Counted from the stretch's first letter, positions 16,557 through 25,281 are shown. The stretch is 64,000 nucleotides of DNA from Pseudomonas fildesensis (GCF_001050345.1 NZ_LFMW01000024.1:62001-126000), one strand, 5' to 3'. The notes: generated by a model from the sequence alone, not told the origin. Numbers and translations: made by a program.

Positions 16557-17266
16557 TTCGAAGCCCCAAACTGCAAATGCAGGCGAAAGTGCAGCGGGTC
16601 GAGCAAACTTTCGACGTACTCCATGAAGCGCTCACGACGGTCGTAGGTGGTGCGCGAAGCTTTGAGAAATACCGTGCCGGCGGGGCGGCCGAGCAACTCG
16701 GCGTCTTCATCAGTCAACGGTTCAGCGCCGATCCACTGGTCACCTTCGGCACCGACGTAGCCGTAGGCCGCCAGGGTGATGGTCAGGGAGTTGTCGATCA
16801 GGCCGACGCGGGGCAGGCTTTCCAGGCTACCGGAGGCGGGCATCAGCGAGCGTTCCAGGGACACGGCGGTGCCATCGGTGGTGCGGCGGCGCCGGTCGAG
16901 GGCGATGAACTGGTCGCTGCCGAAGCGGCTGAGCAAGTCCGGGCGGGTCACCGCTTCGAGGCGCAGGATGTCGGTGATCACCAGGGCGCCGGTATCCGCC
17001 AGGGCCTGGGCCCAACCGCTGGTTTGGTCAAGCACCATGCCGTCAAACGTGACGATGGAGCCGACACCGCTCTGGGTGGCGATGTAGTTGCGGCGCTTGA
17101 GCTCAGCCAGGGCTTCGCGCAGGGTGCCGCGGCTGACCGCGAACTCTACGGCGAGTTGATGCTCTCCCGGCAGCAGGAAACCGTCGGCCATCACCCCTCC
17201 CTCGATACGGCGGATGAGCTCGTCGACGACGCGTTTTTTCTTATCAAATCGGACATGTCTAATCAT
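16553..17266 (-). CDS. GntR-family transcriptional regulator with UTRA domain
   Basis: This 237-residue protein has an N-terminal winged helix (LPGEHQLAVEFAVSRGTLREALAELKRR, written here in two overlapping parts: LPGEHQLAVEF and SRGTLREALAEL) and a C-terminal effector domain of the HutC/UTRA type ending near residue 237. I chose the ATG at 17266; a TTG at 17272 is possible and neither has a clear ribosome site. An ACATG-N6-CATGT repeat sits over the start codon and may be its own operator. It heads the operon with the ADP-ribosylglycohydrolase, permease and kinase, as YegW does in E. coli. Confidence 0.85.
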   Translation of the reverse strand: MIRHVRFDKKKRVVDELIRRIEGGVMADGFLLPGEHQLAVEFAVSRGTLREALAELKRRNYIATQSGVGSIVTFDGMVLDQTSGWAQALADTGALVITDILRLEAVTRPDLLSRFGSDQFIALDRRRRTTDGTAVSLERSLMPASGSLESLPRVGLIDNSLTITLAAYGYVGAEGDQWIGAEPLTDEDAELLGRPAGTVFLKASRTTYDRRERFMEYVESLLDPLHFRLHLQFGASK

Positions 17267-17336
17267 GTACAAATTGATAACCGAAAGCGCCCAATCACAG
17301 CAAGCGAATTATTTCAGAGAGATGAAAAAATCGGCC

Positions 17337-17897
17337 TCAGGGTTCCAGGCCAATACGGAAAAACTCCCCGCCGCTCCAAACGCCGAGCCAGTTTTGACCG
17401 TTGATCGGACGGCTCACCGCCAGCTCGACCAATTGGTAGAACACGTTGCGATGGATGAGGGCTTCGAGGTTGGTGCGCACCCTGAGGTAAGGCGCAGGTT
17501 CCTGGGTGATGGGGTCGATTACCACCCGCAGCGGATGTTCCAGCCCGGCCTCGATTTGATCGTCGACATTGCTGGTAAATCGCAGAACTTGGCCTTCGCC
17601 CTGCCCTTCCACTTCGAGGGTTACCGCGATAAACGGCGCGTCATCGACGATGATCCCGACTTTTTCCACGGGAGTAACCAGGAAATAATCATCGCCGTCG
17701 CGGCGGATGATGTTGGAGAACAGCTTGACCATCGGCTTACGCCCGATCGGTGTGCCCTGGTAGTACCAGGTGCCGTCGCGGGCGATGCGCATGTCGATGT
17801 TGCCGCAGAAATCCGGGTTCCACAGATGCACCGGCGCCGGCCCCTTGCCCTTGGGCAGTTGAGCCAATAGATCGTTGGCCTTGGCGGAATCGGTCAT
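17337..17897 (-). CDS. DUF1285 domain-containing protein
   Basis: This 186-residue cytoplasmic protein matches the Pseudomonas DUF1285 family: GNIDMRIARDGTWYYQGTPI near the N-terminus and KLFSNIIRRDGDDYFLVTPVEK (quoted in part as LFSNIIRRDGDDYFL). The family has a two-domain beta fold and no known function. It lies 29 bases after the lipoprotein gene stop on the same strand and may be cotranscribed with it. Confidence 0.85.
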   Translation of the reverse strand: MTDSAKANDLLAQLPKGKGPAPVHLWNPDFCGNIDMRIARDGTWYYQGTPIGRKPMVKLFSNIIRRDGDDYFLVTPVEKVGIIVDDAPFIAVTLEVEGQGEGQVLRFTSNVDDQIEAGLEHPLRVVIDPITQEPAPYLRVRTNLEALIHRNVFYQLVELAVSRPINGQNWLGVWSGGEFFRIGLEP

Positions 17898-17926
17898 GGG
17901 GCTCTCCCTTTTTTTACCTGCTGGTC

Positions 17927-18532
17927 TTACTGGTCGCTCATGCCCAGCAGGCTGCGGGCGTACTGCGCCAGGGGGCGAGCAATCAGGTCTTGGGGCGTAT
18001 TGTCGTGGAACGTCAGTAAACCGCCACGACTGCGAATCCGTGCAGTATCAATCAAATACTGAGTGCTGGTCTCGATCAACATGATCTGGATGACACCGCT
18101 GTCGAGGCCGACGCGGTCGAGGGCCTGTTGATCGGTCCACTCATCGGCATTGCCGATACGGTCATCCGCCTTGGCGAAGCGGCAGTACAGGAGATAGTGG
18201 GCACCGGCCGCACGGGCTTCGGCCATCGCCTGTTCAAGCCCTTCCGGCTGACGGGCGCGGCGCACCATGGGGAAGTATTCGACGAAACCGTTGAAGGCTT
18301 CTTCGGCCACCACGTTTGGTCGCGGGTAAGCGCTGCCCGGCGGCACAAAGGCGCCCTGGGCGATGAAGATAAAGGAATCCGGTTGCACGCGAATAGAGGC
18401 CGTACGACGGGTGTCGCTGTGGTCCAGCAACCCGGCGTCGCTCATCTGATAGCGGGTGCCTTCGGCCATATCGCTGACGGTCATGCAACCACTCAGTGCC
18501 AATGACGCCAGCAACAAAACCAGACTACGCAT
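17927..18532 (-). CDS. DUF4823-type lipoprotein
   Basis: The protein is 201 residues from the ATG at 18532. It starts with a lipoprotein signal peptide ending in the lipobox LSGC (Cys16), so it should be lipidated and anchored in the envelope. The mature part has an alpha/beta pattern (YLLYCRFAK, IMLIETSTQYLIDTA) that I associate with the DUF4823 family of gammaproteobacterial lipoproteins. The much longer open frame reaching 18823 is not the gene, because only the 18532 start yields the signal peptide at the N-terminus. Confidence 0.85.
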   Translation of the reverse strand: MRSLVLLLASLALSGCMTVSDMAEGTRYQMSDAGLLDHSDTRRTASIRVQPDSFIFIAQGAFVPPGSAYPRPNVVAEEAFNGFVEYFPMVRRARQPEGLEQAMAEARAAGAHYLLYCRFAKADDRIGNADEWTDQQALDRVGLDSGVIQIMLIETSTQYLIDTARIRSRGGLLTFHDNTPQDLIARPLAQYARSLLGMSDQ

Positions 18533-18611
18533 CCTAATCCTCCAGAAGCCGGTGACGGAAAACCGGCGAATGGACACGAGATGCAGGTTCTGGGCCATAG
18601 GAGCAGCCTCT

Positions 18612-18629
18612 AGCTGCAAGCTTGCAGCT
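18612..18629. repeat. 18-base perfect palindrome downstream of moaA
   Basis: AGCTGCAAGCTTGCAGCT is perfectly self-complementary and lies 20 bases beyond the moaA stop. Related pieces (CTGCAAGCTTCAAGC, AAGCTGCAAG) appear near 3305-3355 upstream of the AraC gene, so this belongs to a dispersed repeat family. It may help end moaA transcription, but there is no T run. Confidence 0.5.
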
Positions 18630-18648
18630 TCAAGCGTGAGGCTCGGCG

Positions 18649-19617
18649 TCAGCCGCCGATAATCTTCATGATGGTGGCGCCGCCGGAGAACGCGACTTCC
18701 TGTTTGTCGCCCAACGCCTTCACCAACAGGCCTTGCAAGGCCGGCAGCGCCTGGTGACGCGGTTTGTCCAACAGGTCGCCGACATAGTGCCGGTTGCTCG
18801 ACGACAGGCAGCCATGCAGCCAACCGGTGGAGGACAGCCGCAGCCGCGAACAGGTGCGGCAGAACGGCACGCTTTCATTGGCGATCACGCCAAAGAAGCC
18901 CTTGCCTGGAATTTCGTAGCGCACCGCCGTGGCATCGACGGGAGCGTTGGCTTGCAGGTATGCGTGATGTTCGCCGATCAGGCTCAGCAATTGCTGGAGG
19001 CTGACGAACTGCTGCAGGAACGCGTTGGAATCCTTGGCGAGGTGGCCCATGCGCATCAGTTCGATAAAACGCAGCTCGTAGCCACGTTCGAGGCAGTAGT
19101 CGAGCAACGGCATCACCTGGTCCAGGTTCTGCCCGCGCAACGGCACCATGTTGACCTTGATCTTGATCCCGGCCGCGCGCGCCTGGTCCATACCATCGAG
19201 CACGGTGGCCAGGTCGCCGCCACGGGCGATACTGCGGAAGGCATTTGCATCCAGGGTGTCGAGGGAGACGTTGATGCGTCGAATGCCGGCGTCCACCAGC
19301 AGCGGCAGTTTGCGCGCCAGCAGTTGGCCGTTGGTGGTCAGGCTGATGTCACTGAGGCCCATCCCACCCACTGCGCCCATAAAGGCTTCCAACTTGGGGC
19401 TGACCAGCGGTTCGCCGCCGGTGATGCGCAAGCGGTCGATACCGGCCGCTTCGATCAGGTATTCCACACCACGGGCCATGGCCTCGGCCGAGAGTTCGTC
19501 TTGTGCAGCCACCAGCCGCTTGCCGTTAGGCACGCAGTAGGTACATGCGTAATTGCAGGCTGAGGTCAGGCTGATCCGCAAATTGCGAAAACGCCTGCCT
19601 TGACGATCAACGATCAT
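18649..19617 (-). CDS. moaA: GTP 3',8-cyclase MoaA
   Basis: This 322-residue radical SAM enzyme converts GTP to 3',8-cyclo-GTP, the first step of molybdenum cofactor synthesis. The radical SAM cluster motif CNYACTYC is at residues 21-28, the second 4Fe-4S cluster site is in CRTCSRLRL plus a later Cys (WLHGC), and the chain ends in the conserved Gly-Gly needed by MoaA. No other moa genes are beside it. An MobA-like/XdhC pair for molybdenum enzymes lies 19 kb away at 38225-39798. Confidence 0.95.
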   Translation of the reverse strand: MIVDRQGRRFRNLRISLTSACNYACTYCVPNGKRLVAAQDELSAEAMARGVEYLIEAAGIDRLRITGGEPLVSPKLEAFMGAVGGMGLSDISLTTNGQLLARKLPLLVDAGIRRINVSLDTLDANAFRSIARGGDLATVLDGMDQARAAGIKIKVNMVPLRGQNLDQVMPLLDYCLERGYELRFIELMRMGHLAKDSNAFLQQFVSLQQLLSLIGEHHAYLQANAPVDATAVRYEIPGKGFFGVIANESVPFCRTCSRLRLSSTGWLHGCLSSSNRHYVGDLLDKPRHQALPALQGLLVKALGDKQEVAFSGGATIMKIIGG

Positions 19618-19649
19618 GGATCACTCCGGCAGAGGATAATTCGGGCGCT

Positions 19650-19691
19650 CTAAAAGCTGACTTATAATTCAGCTTTTAGCAAGTTCCTTGC
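19650..19691. promoter_or_regulatory. Two adjacent inverted repeats upstream of moaA
   Basis: CTAAAAGCTGA (19650-19660) and TCAGCTTTTAG (19669-19679) form a perfect 11-base inverted repeat around an AT-rich eight-base centre. GCAAG-N3-CTTGC follows at 19679-19691. There is no T run, so this reads better as an operator or an RNA structure in the moaA leader than as a terminator. Confidence 0.45.
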
Positions 19692-19731
19692 CTGAGTATA
19701 TTCCTGGGGTATTGCGCCTGGCAGCAAATCA

Positions 19732-20400
19732 TTACGTGGCAGGCGTTTCGGCGGGCGCGGCCTCAACCAGTGCTGGCTCGGTGCTGTGCTTGCGTTTGTT
19801 GCCCATGCGTACGCCGATGTCCATCAGGAACTGGAAGAAGCCTTCCTGATCTTCCAGCACATTGCTCCAGAACGGCGAGTGGTACAGCGCCACGGCGCCA
19901 TGCACCAAGGCCCAGGCGGCGCAGTAATGGAAGTACGGCGGCACGTCTTCGAGTTTGCCTTCGGTGATGCGGCCTTTGATCAGGAGGGTCAGGCGTTCGA
20001 AGTTCGAGGCACGGATCTTGTGCAGCTCCTCGACCATTTCCGGCACCTGATGGCCCTTGACCACTTTCTCTTCCAGGCGGTCGAACAGGCGATAGCGCTG
20101 CGGGTCACGCATGCGGAACTCAAAGTACGCCCGGGAGAGGGCTTCCTTGTCCTTGTCGACATCCGCCGAATGCAGCAGCTCGTTCAAATCACGCTCGTAG
20201 TCGAGCATCAGGCGCAGGTAAATCTCGGCCTTGGATTTGAAGTGCTTGTAGATAGTGCCTTTGCCGATACCCACGGCATCCGCAATCATCTCGACAGTGA
20301 CGCTGTCTTCACCTTGTTCGAGAAACAACTTGAGTGCGGTGTCGAGAATTTCCTGCTCACGGCGGCGAAACTCACGGACCTTACGGGGTTCTTTGTGCAT
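19732..20400 (-). CDS. TetR-family transcriptional regulator
   Basis: This 222-residue repressor has a TetR N-terminus with the helix-turn-helix DAVGIGKGTIYKHFKSKAEIY (quoted in part: GIGKGTIYKHFKSK, about residues 45-58). The C-terminal ligand domain is helical and ends in an Ala/Pro/Glu-rich tail. It is the last gene before a 447-base gene-free region and has no obvious enzyme or pump gene beside it, so its target cannot be guessed. Confidence 0.9.
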   Translation of the reverse strand: MHKEPRKVREFRRREQEILDTALKLFLEQGEDSVTVEMIADAVGIGKGTIYKHFKSKAEIYLRLMLDYERDLNELLHSADVDKDKEALSRAYFEFRMRDPQRYRLFDRLEEKVVKGHQVPEMVEELHKIRASNFERLTLLIKGRITEGKLEDVPPYFHYCAAWALVHGAVALYHSPFWSNVLEDQEGFFQFLMDIGVRMGNKRKHSTEPALVEAAPAETPAT

Positions 20401-20847
20401 GAGTAAGAGGTCTGCAGAGGTGAATAGGAGGAGGGTTACGCAGGGCCACGGATACGTGGCGATACGATTTACCCGGTGCGAGGGATTATCCCGACTGAAC
20501 GGTCGTTGGGCAACGCCTATGTGAACCCGCCATGCACTTTACTTTCAGCGCGCCGACGAATTCATTGATATCGGTCAGAAATAAAACGCATCACCTGGGT
20601 GTGTGTATTCGGCAATGAGAACTCAAGCGAAGCGCGCGTATTCCAAATTTGTTTAAAAAACGATCAGATACGGCTGGACTGAATCGGATACTGATCAATA
20701 CTTCAACTGTCGGCGCGACATCTCCCCCAAGTGACGCGGCGACCTGGGTACCGACGGACTGTGTGCCCTTGTTTTACTCCTAATGGTCTTAGCCCGGATT
20801 CCCCCCCCAGAACCCGGGTTTTTTTTGCCTGCGATTTGAGCCCGGGA
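20401..20847. other. Gene-free region with an orphan plus-strand terminator
   Basis: No convincing open reading frame is present on either strand between the TetR and tatD genes. At 20797-20826 a CCCGG...CCCGGG hairpin followed by eight T residues reads as a plus-strand rho-independent terminator, yet no plus-strand gene lies upstream. This leaves room for a small RNA, but I could not identify a good promoter for it. Confidence 0.5.
20800..20826 (+). terminator. Orphan rho-independent terminator
   Basis: GCCCGG ... ACCCGGGT followed by TTTTTTTT on the plus strand, with an eight-C run in the loop. It faces away from the TetR gene and towards the tatD stop codon at 20848, so it has no coding partner. 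Confidence 0.55.
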
Positions 20848-21633
20848 TTACGCGGCGACGTGAGCCAGCGGGAACAGGCGCTTGAAGTTCTCGGTGGTCT
20901 GCTCGGCGAAGCGCTCGTAGGACTCCCCCCGAAGCATCGCCAGATAATCCGCTACATCACGCACATACTCCGGCAGGTTCGGCTTGCCGCGATGAGGGAT
21001 GGGCGCAAGGTACGGCGAGTCGGTTTCCACCAGCAGGCGATCGGCAGGCACTTGCCGCGCCACGTCACGCAGGGCGTCGGCATTGCGGAAGGTGACGATG
21101 CCTGACAGGGAAATGTAGAAGCCCAGGTCCAGAGCCGCCCTGGCCATGTCCCAGTCCTCGGTGAAGCAATGCAACACGCCGGCCTGGGGCAATGCGGCTT
21201 CGCGCAGCAGGGTCAGGGTGTCGGCACGTGCACCACGGGTGTGGACGATCACCGGCTTGCCGGTCTGCTGGGCGGCTTGCAGGTGCAGGCGAAAGGATGC
21301 CTGCTGCAGCTCCGCAGCTTCGGGCTCGTAGTGGTAGTCCAGGCCAGTTTCGCCAATGGCTACCACCCGCGGGTGATTGAGTTCGCCGAGCAGCCAGTCG
21401 AGTGCGGGGGCTTCGCCGGGCTTGAGGTCCAGCGGGTGGATACCGACCGAGCAATCCACATCGGCATAACGCTCCGCCAGGGCTTTGACGTCGGCGGCGT
21501 TGTCGGCGCTGACGCCGATGCACAGGAAGTGCCCTACCCCGCGCTGGCGTGCCGCTTCAAGCGCAGCGTCGAGGGAGCCGCCGTGCTGGGCAAGGTCGAG
21601 ACGATCAAGGTGGCAATGGGAATCTACGAGCAT
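20848..21633 (-). CDS. TatD-family metal-dependent DNase/hydrolase
   Basis: This 261-residue TIM-barrel hydrolase begins with the metal-binding SHCHLD motif (His6, His8) and has GETGLDYHY and VETDSPYLAP further on, as in TatD/YcfH enzymes. The family shows 3'-5' exonuclease activity. It ends the tmk-holB-tatD run; in P. aeruginosa a pilZ gene lies between holB and tatD, but here only 63 bases separate them. Confidence 0.93.
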   Translation of the reverse strand: MLVDSHCHLDRLDLAQHGGSLDAALEAARQRGVGHFLCIGVSADNAADVKALAERYADVDCSVGIHPLDLKPGEAPALDWLLGELNHPRVVAIGETGLDYHYEPEAAELQQASFRLHLQAAQQTGKPVIVHTRGARADTLTLLREAALPQAGVLHCFTEDWDMARAALDLGFYISLSGIVTFRNADALRDVARQVPADRLLVETDSPYLAPIPHRGKPNLPEYVRDVADYLAMLRGESYERFAEQTTENFKRLFPLAHVAA

Positions 21634-21696
21634 AGGAAATTACGACTTAAATCACGGAAAATGTCTGGCCAACGATACACCCGTCGGCCACTGAAA

Positions 21697-22686
21697 TTAA
21701 CGGCGGCCGAGCAAACCAACCCATTGCACCAACAGCGCTTCAAGCAACAGCACGCGGTTGAGGTTGGCCTTGCCGAGGACCTTCTGGCGTTGCGCGAGTA
21801 TCCAGTCCTGAATATTCAGCACCTTGTCCTGTGCGCTCTTCTGCGCAAGGTATTGCACGACCTTGCGCATATCCGGCAAGCCCAGGCCATCTTCATCCTG
21901 GGTCAACTGGTAGCGCAGGATCAGGCTCGACCAGTCGCAGAACCAGTCGAACAGCAACAGTAAGGGGATGTCCTTCCAGGCGCTTTCAGCCAACTGAGTA
22001 GCGGATAGCTCCTGCTTCAGCAGTTTTTTCACGCCATCCACCACCAGCGCGCGTTGCTCGCGTACGCCCTGAGCTTGCAGCTTCACCGCTGCCAAGGGTG
22101 AACCGGCAGCGAGGGTCAGCAGCTCGACGCGCTCGTCCGCGCTGCAATCGGGCAACGCCTGCGCCAGCCACTGCAGGCTCATCGCTTCGCTCGGCAAAGG
22201 GCATGCCTGCTGCACACAGCGGCTGCGTATGGTCGGCAACAAGCGGCTGGACTGGTGGCTCACCAACAACAGCACCGTGTCGCCGGAGGGTTCTTCCAGG
22301 CTCTTGAGCAAGGCGTTGGCAGCGTTGATGTTCATCGCCTCCACCGGCTCGATCAGCACCACCTTGCGCCCGCCCATTTGCGCGGTTTGCACCACGAAGC
22401 TGACGAGGTCACGCACCTGGTCGACCTTGATCGCCTTGTCCGCTTCCTCGGGTTCCAGCAAGTAATTGTCCGGATGACTGCCGGCCTTGAGTAGCATGCA
22501 GGATTTGCACACCCCACAGGCTTCCAGATTGACCGGCTGCTTGCACAACAGGCTGGCCATCAAGCGCTCTGCGAGGTGACGCTTGCCGATGCCAATCGGT
22601 CCATGCAGCAGATAGGCATGGGCGTGCTGGGCACGGCCGGCCAGTTGCTGCCAAAGACTGTCCTGCCACGGGTAGGCTTCAGCCAC
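21697..22686 (-). CDS. holB: DNA polymerase III delta' subunit
   Basis: This 329-residue clamp-loader subunit starts at a GTG (22686) that overlaps the tmk stop by eight bases. Upstream in-frame starts exist, but the family N-terminus VAEAYPWQ begins here and the length then matches P. aeruginosa HolB. The P-loop-like GPIGIGKRH, the zinc module CGVCKSC (with an earlier Cys) and the ANALLKSLEEPSGDT segment are diagnostic. Delta' is the rigid part of the gamma complex that loads the beta clamp. Confidence 0.95.
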   Translation of the reverse strand: MAEAYPWQDSLWQQLAGRAQHAHAYLLHGPIGIGKRHLAERLMASLLCKQPVNLEACGVCKSCMLLKAGSHPDNYLLEPEEADKAIKVDQVRDLVSFVVQTAQMGGRKVVLIEPVEAMNINAANALLKSLEEPSGDTVLLLVSHQSSRLLPTIRSRCVQQACPLPSEAMSLQWLAQALPDCSADERVELLTLAAGSPLAAVKLQAQGVREQRALVVDGVKKLLKQELSATQLAESAWKDIPLLLLFDWFCDWSSLILRYQLTQDEDGLGLPDMRKVVQYLAQKSAQDKVLNIQDWILAQRQKVLGKANLNRVLLLEALLVQWVGLLGRR

Positions 22687-23311
22687 GGGCGCGCTCCAGC
22701 AGTTGCGGCAACAGAGCATCGATGGCCTGCTGCACCTGGACCAACGGCTGGGCCGCGTCCAGCAGGTAATAACGCGCTGGTTCAGCTTTGGCACGCGTGA
22801 GGAACGCAGTGCGTACAGCGTCGAAGAACGCCTGGCCTTCCAGCTCGAAACGGTCCAGGCGGCCACGCGCGCTCGCGCGGGCCAGGCCGACTTCCACCGG
22901 CAGGTCGAACACCAGGGTCAGATCGGGGCGCAGATCGCCCTGCACGAAGGTTTCCAGAGTGGCAATGCGCTCCAGAGACAAGCCCCGGCCACCGCCTTGG
23001 TAGGCGTAGGTGGAATCGGTAAAGCGGTCACAGATCACCACGGCGCCGCGCGCCAGGGCCGGGCGAATCACTTCGGCCAAATGCTGGGCACGGGCGGCAA
23101 ACACCAGCAGCAACTCGGTGTCCGGGTTCATCTGTTCTTCACCTGGGGCCAGCAACACCTCGCGGATGCGCTCGGCCAACGGCGTACCGCCAGGCTCGCG
23201 GGTCAACACCACCTCGATGCCCTCGACGCGCAAGCGCTCGGCCAGGTAATCGCGGTTGGTGCTTTTGCCGGCGCCTTCCGGGCCTTCCAGGGTAATAAAC
23301 AAGCCAGTCAC
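22679..23311 (-). CDS. tmk: Thymidylate kinase
   Basis: This 210-residue enzyme phosphorylates dTMP to dTDP. The P-loop EGPEGAGKST (residues 9-18), the DR motif region CDRFTDSTYAYQGGGR and a lid region with RGRLDRFE are typical. It sits 19 bases after mltG and overlaps holB, in the conserved order mltG-tmk-holB. Confidence 0.97.
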   Translation of the reverse strand: MTGLFITLEGPEGAGKSTNRDYLAERLRVEGIEVVLTREPGGTPLAERIREVLLAPGEEQMNPDTELLLVFAARAQHLAEVIRPALARGAVVICDRFTDSTYAYQGGGRGLSLERIATLETFVQGDLRPDLTLVFDLPVEVGLARASARGRLDRFELEGQAFFDAVRTAFLTRAKAEPARYYLLDAAQPLVQVQQAIDALLPQLLERARG

Positions 23312-23330
23312 AGGCAGTCCTTAGTCAGAG

Positions 23331-24464
23331 TCATTGCGGGCTTTGCGGTGCGGCCGTGTCCGGCGCAGGCTCGGCCGGAACTTCAGTCGGTGCCTCGGCA
23401 GGTGGCGCCGCGTCTTCCAGCGGTTTCACCACTGGCGCCGGGCTGGAACGGTAATCGGCGCGACGCTTGATCTGATACTCACGCACCGCGGCATTATGCG
23501 CATCCAGGTTATCCGAGAAAATATGGCTGCCATCGCCACGCGCGACAAAATACAAGCTGCTGCCCGGCACCGGATTGAGCGCCGCGTGGATCGCCTCGCG
23601 ACCGACCATCGCAATCGGCGTCGGCGGCAGGCCGGAAATCATGTAGGTGTTATAGGGGTTGGCTTCCTTCAGGTGGGCACGGGTCAACTTACCGTTGTAG
23701 CGCTCACCCAGGCCGTAGATCACCGTCGGGTCGGTCTGCAGCAGCATGCCGATTTTCATGCGCCGCACAAACACCCCGGCGATCTGCCCGCGCTCTTCCG
23801 GCACACCGGTCTCTTTCTCGACCAAGGAGGCCATGATCAGCGCTTGATAAGGCTCGGTGTACGGCACATCGGCGGCGCGCTTGCTCCACTCCTGGGCAAG
23901 TACGTCGTCCAGGCGGTTGTAGGCTTTTTTCAGGAATTCGACATCGGTCATGCCGCGCACGAAGCGGTAGGTATCGGGAAAGAACCGCCCTTCCGGAAAC
24001 ACGTCAGGGTGGCCGAGTTTCTCCATCACTTCGCTGTCACTCAGGCCCGAGAGGCTTTGCACGATCTTTTCATGCTTGGCCAGCGCCGAGCGCACCTGAC
24101 GAAAATTCCAGCCTTCCACCAGGGTCAGGCTGTACTGCACCACTTCGCCACGCTGCCACACGCCAATCAGACCTTGTGCGGTCATGCCTGGGGTCATGCG
24201 GTATTCGCCACTGTGAAGTGGCTGGCCCTCAAGGTTGAAGCGCCAGTACAGGCGCAGCCAGAAGGCGCCGTCGAGCACACCATCAGCTTCCAGGCGATTG
24301 AAGGTGCCCGTCGGAGTCGCTCCGGCCGGCACATCGAGCAACTGCTCCTGGGTCAGATTCAAGGGCTGCTTCAAGGCAGAATCGAGCTTCCAGGCAGAAA
24401 AGCCCAACAGCAAAGCCGCCGAGAACAGACCGACCAGCAGCAGTACAAGCAATTTTCGTATCAA
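23331..24464 (-). CDS. mltG: Endolytic murein transglycosylase MltG (YceG)
   Basis: This inner-membrane enzyme cleaves nascent peptidoglycan and helps set glycan length. One N-terminal transmembrane helix (KLLVLLLVGLFSAALLLGF) is followed by a LysM-like region and the YceG domain with the catalytic Glu in SLVEKETGVPEERG. The C-terminal tail is rich in Pro, Ala and Glu. I prefer a TTG start at 24464, one base after the pabC stop, giving 377 residues; an in-frame ATG at 24521 would overlap pabC by more than 50 bases. The start is not certain. Confidence 0.9.
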   Translation of the reverse strand: MIRKLLVLLLVGLFSAALLLGFSAWKLDSALKQPLNLTQEQLLDVPAGATPTGTFNRLEADGVLDGAFWLRLYWRFNLEGQPLHSGEYRMTPGMTAQGLIGVWQRGEVVQYSLTLVEGWNFRQVRSALAKHEKIVQSLSGLSDSEVMEKLGHPDVFPEGRFFPDTYRFVRGMTDVEFLKKAYNRLDDVLAQEWSKRAADVPYTEPYQALIMASLVEKETGVPEERGQIAGVFVRRMKIGMLLQTDPTVIYGLGERYNGKLTRAHLKEANPYNTYMISGLPPTPIAMVGREAIHAALNPVPGSSLYFVARGDGSHIFSDNLDAHNAAVREYQIKRRADYRSSPAPVVKPLEDAAPPAEAPTEVPAEPAPDTAAPQSPQ

Positions 24465-24465
24465 C

Positions 24466-25281
24466 TCAAATATCCAATAGCGCGCGAACAATGCCCTGCA
24501 GTTTACGGGTGAGCGGCCCAACCGGCCAGCTCATCGCAGCGCACCCGCGCACCGGCCAAATGCCATAAACGCTGTTGCACACGAAGACTTCATCCGCCTG
24601 CTGCAATTCTTCAAGGCTGATGTCGGCCACGGCCACCGGGACGTCCAGCGCATGTGCCTGGGCCATTACCTCGGCGCGCATCACGCCGGCGACACCGCAG
24701 CGATGCAGATCAGCGGTTAGTAACAAACCATTGCGCACCAAAAACAGGTTGCTGAACACACCTTCGATGACGCGGCCGGACATATCCAGCATCAAACCTT
24801 CGGTATGCTCGGCGTCTTGCCATTCGGCACGCGCGATCACTTGTTCGAGGCGATTGAGGTGCTTGAGACCGGCCAGCAGCGGCTGCTCGGCCAAGCGGGT
24901 GGCGCACGGAAACAGGCGGATGCCGTCCGTTCCATGGGCCTGGGGATAGGTGGCGGGCGGACTGCCCTGCAAGATACGGCGCACCAGAGCGCCAGGGTTG
25001 ATGCCATAACCGCGCAGGCTGTCGCCACGGGTGAGGATCAACTTGAGAACACCGTCGCCGAGGGCAGCGGCATAAGCCAGCACTTCGCTGCGGACCAGCA
25101 CGTGATCCGCAACCAGCGCCAACCGCCTGCACCCCTCATCGAGACGTTGCAGGTGGCGGTCGAGCAGCAAGGGCTGCCCGGCCTTGACGGCGATGGTCTC
25201 GAACAGGCCATCACCATACGCCAGGCCGCGATCTTTCAGGGGCACAGTGTCCGCTGGCTGACCGTCGACCCAGCTGTGCAT
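24466..25281 (-). CDS. pabC: Aminodeoxychorismate lyase
   Basis: This 271-residue fold-type IV PLP enzyme turns aminodeoxychorismate into 4-aminobenzoate for folate. The LKDRGLAYGDGLFET start, the PLP lysine in GLKHLNRLEQ and the EGVFSNLFL segment fit the family. The ATG at 25281 shares its A with the fabF TGA stop (TGATG), so translation is probably coupled; a GTG one codon earlier is the alternative start. Confidence 0.94.
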   Translation of the reverse strand: MHSWVDGQPADTVPLKDRGLAYGDGLFETIAVKAGQPLLLDRHLQRLDEGCRRLALVADHVLVRSEVLAYAAALGDGVLKLILTRGDSLRGYGINPGALVRRILQGSPPATYPQAHGTDGIRLFPCATRLAEQPLLAGLKHLNRLEQVIARAEWQDAEHTEGLMLDMSGRVIEGVFSNLFLVRNGLLLTADLHRCGVAGVMRAEVMAQAHALDVPVAVADISLEELQQADEVFVCNSVYGIWPVRGCAAMSWPVGPLTRKLQGIVRALLDI

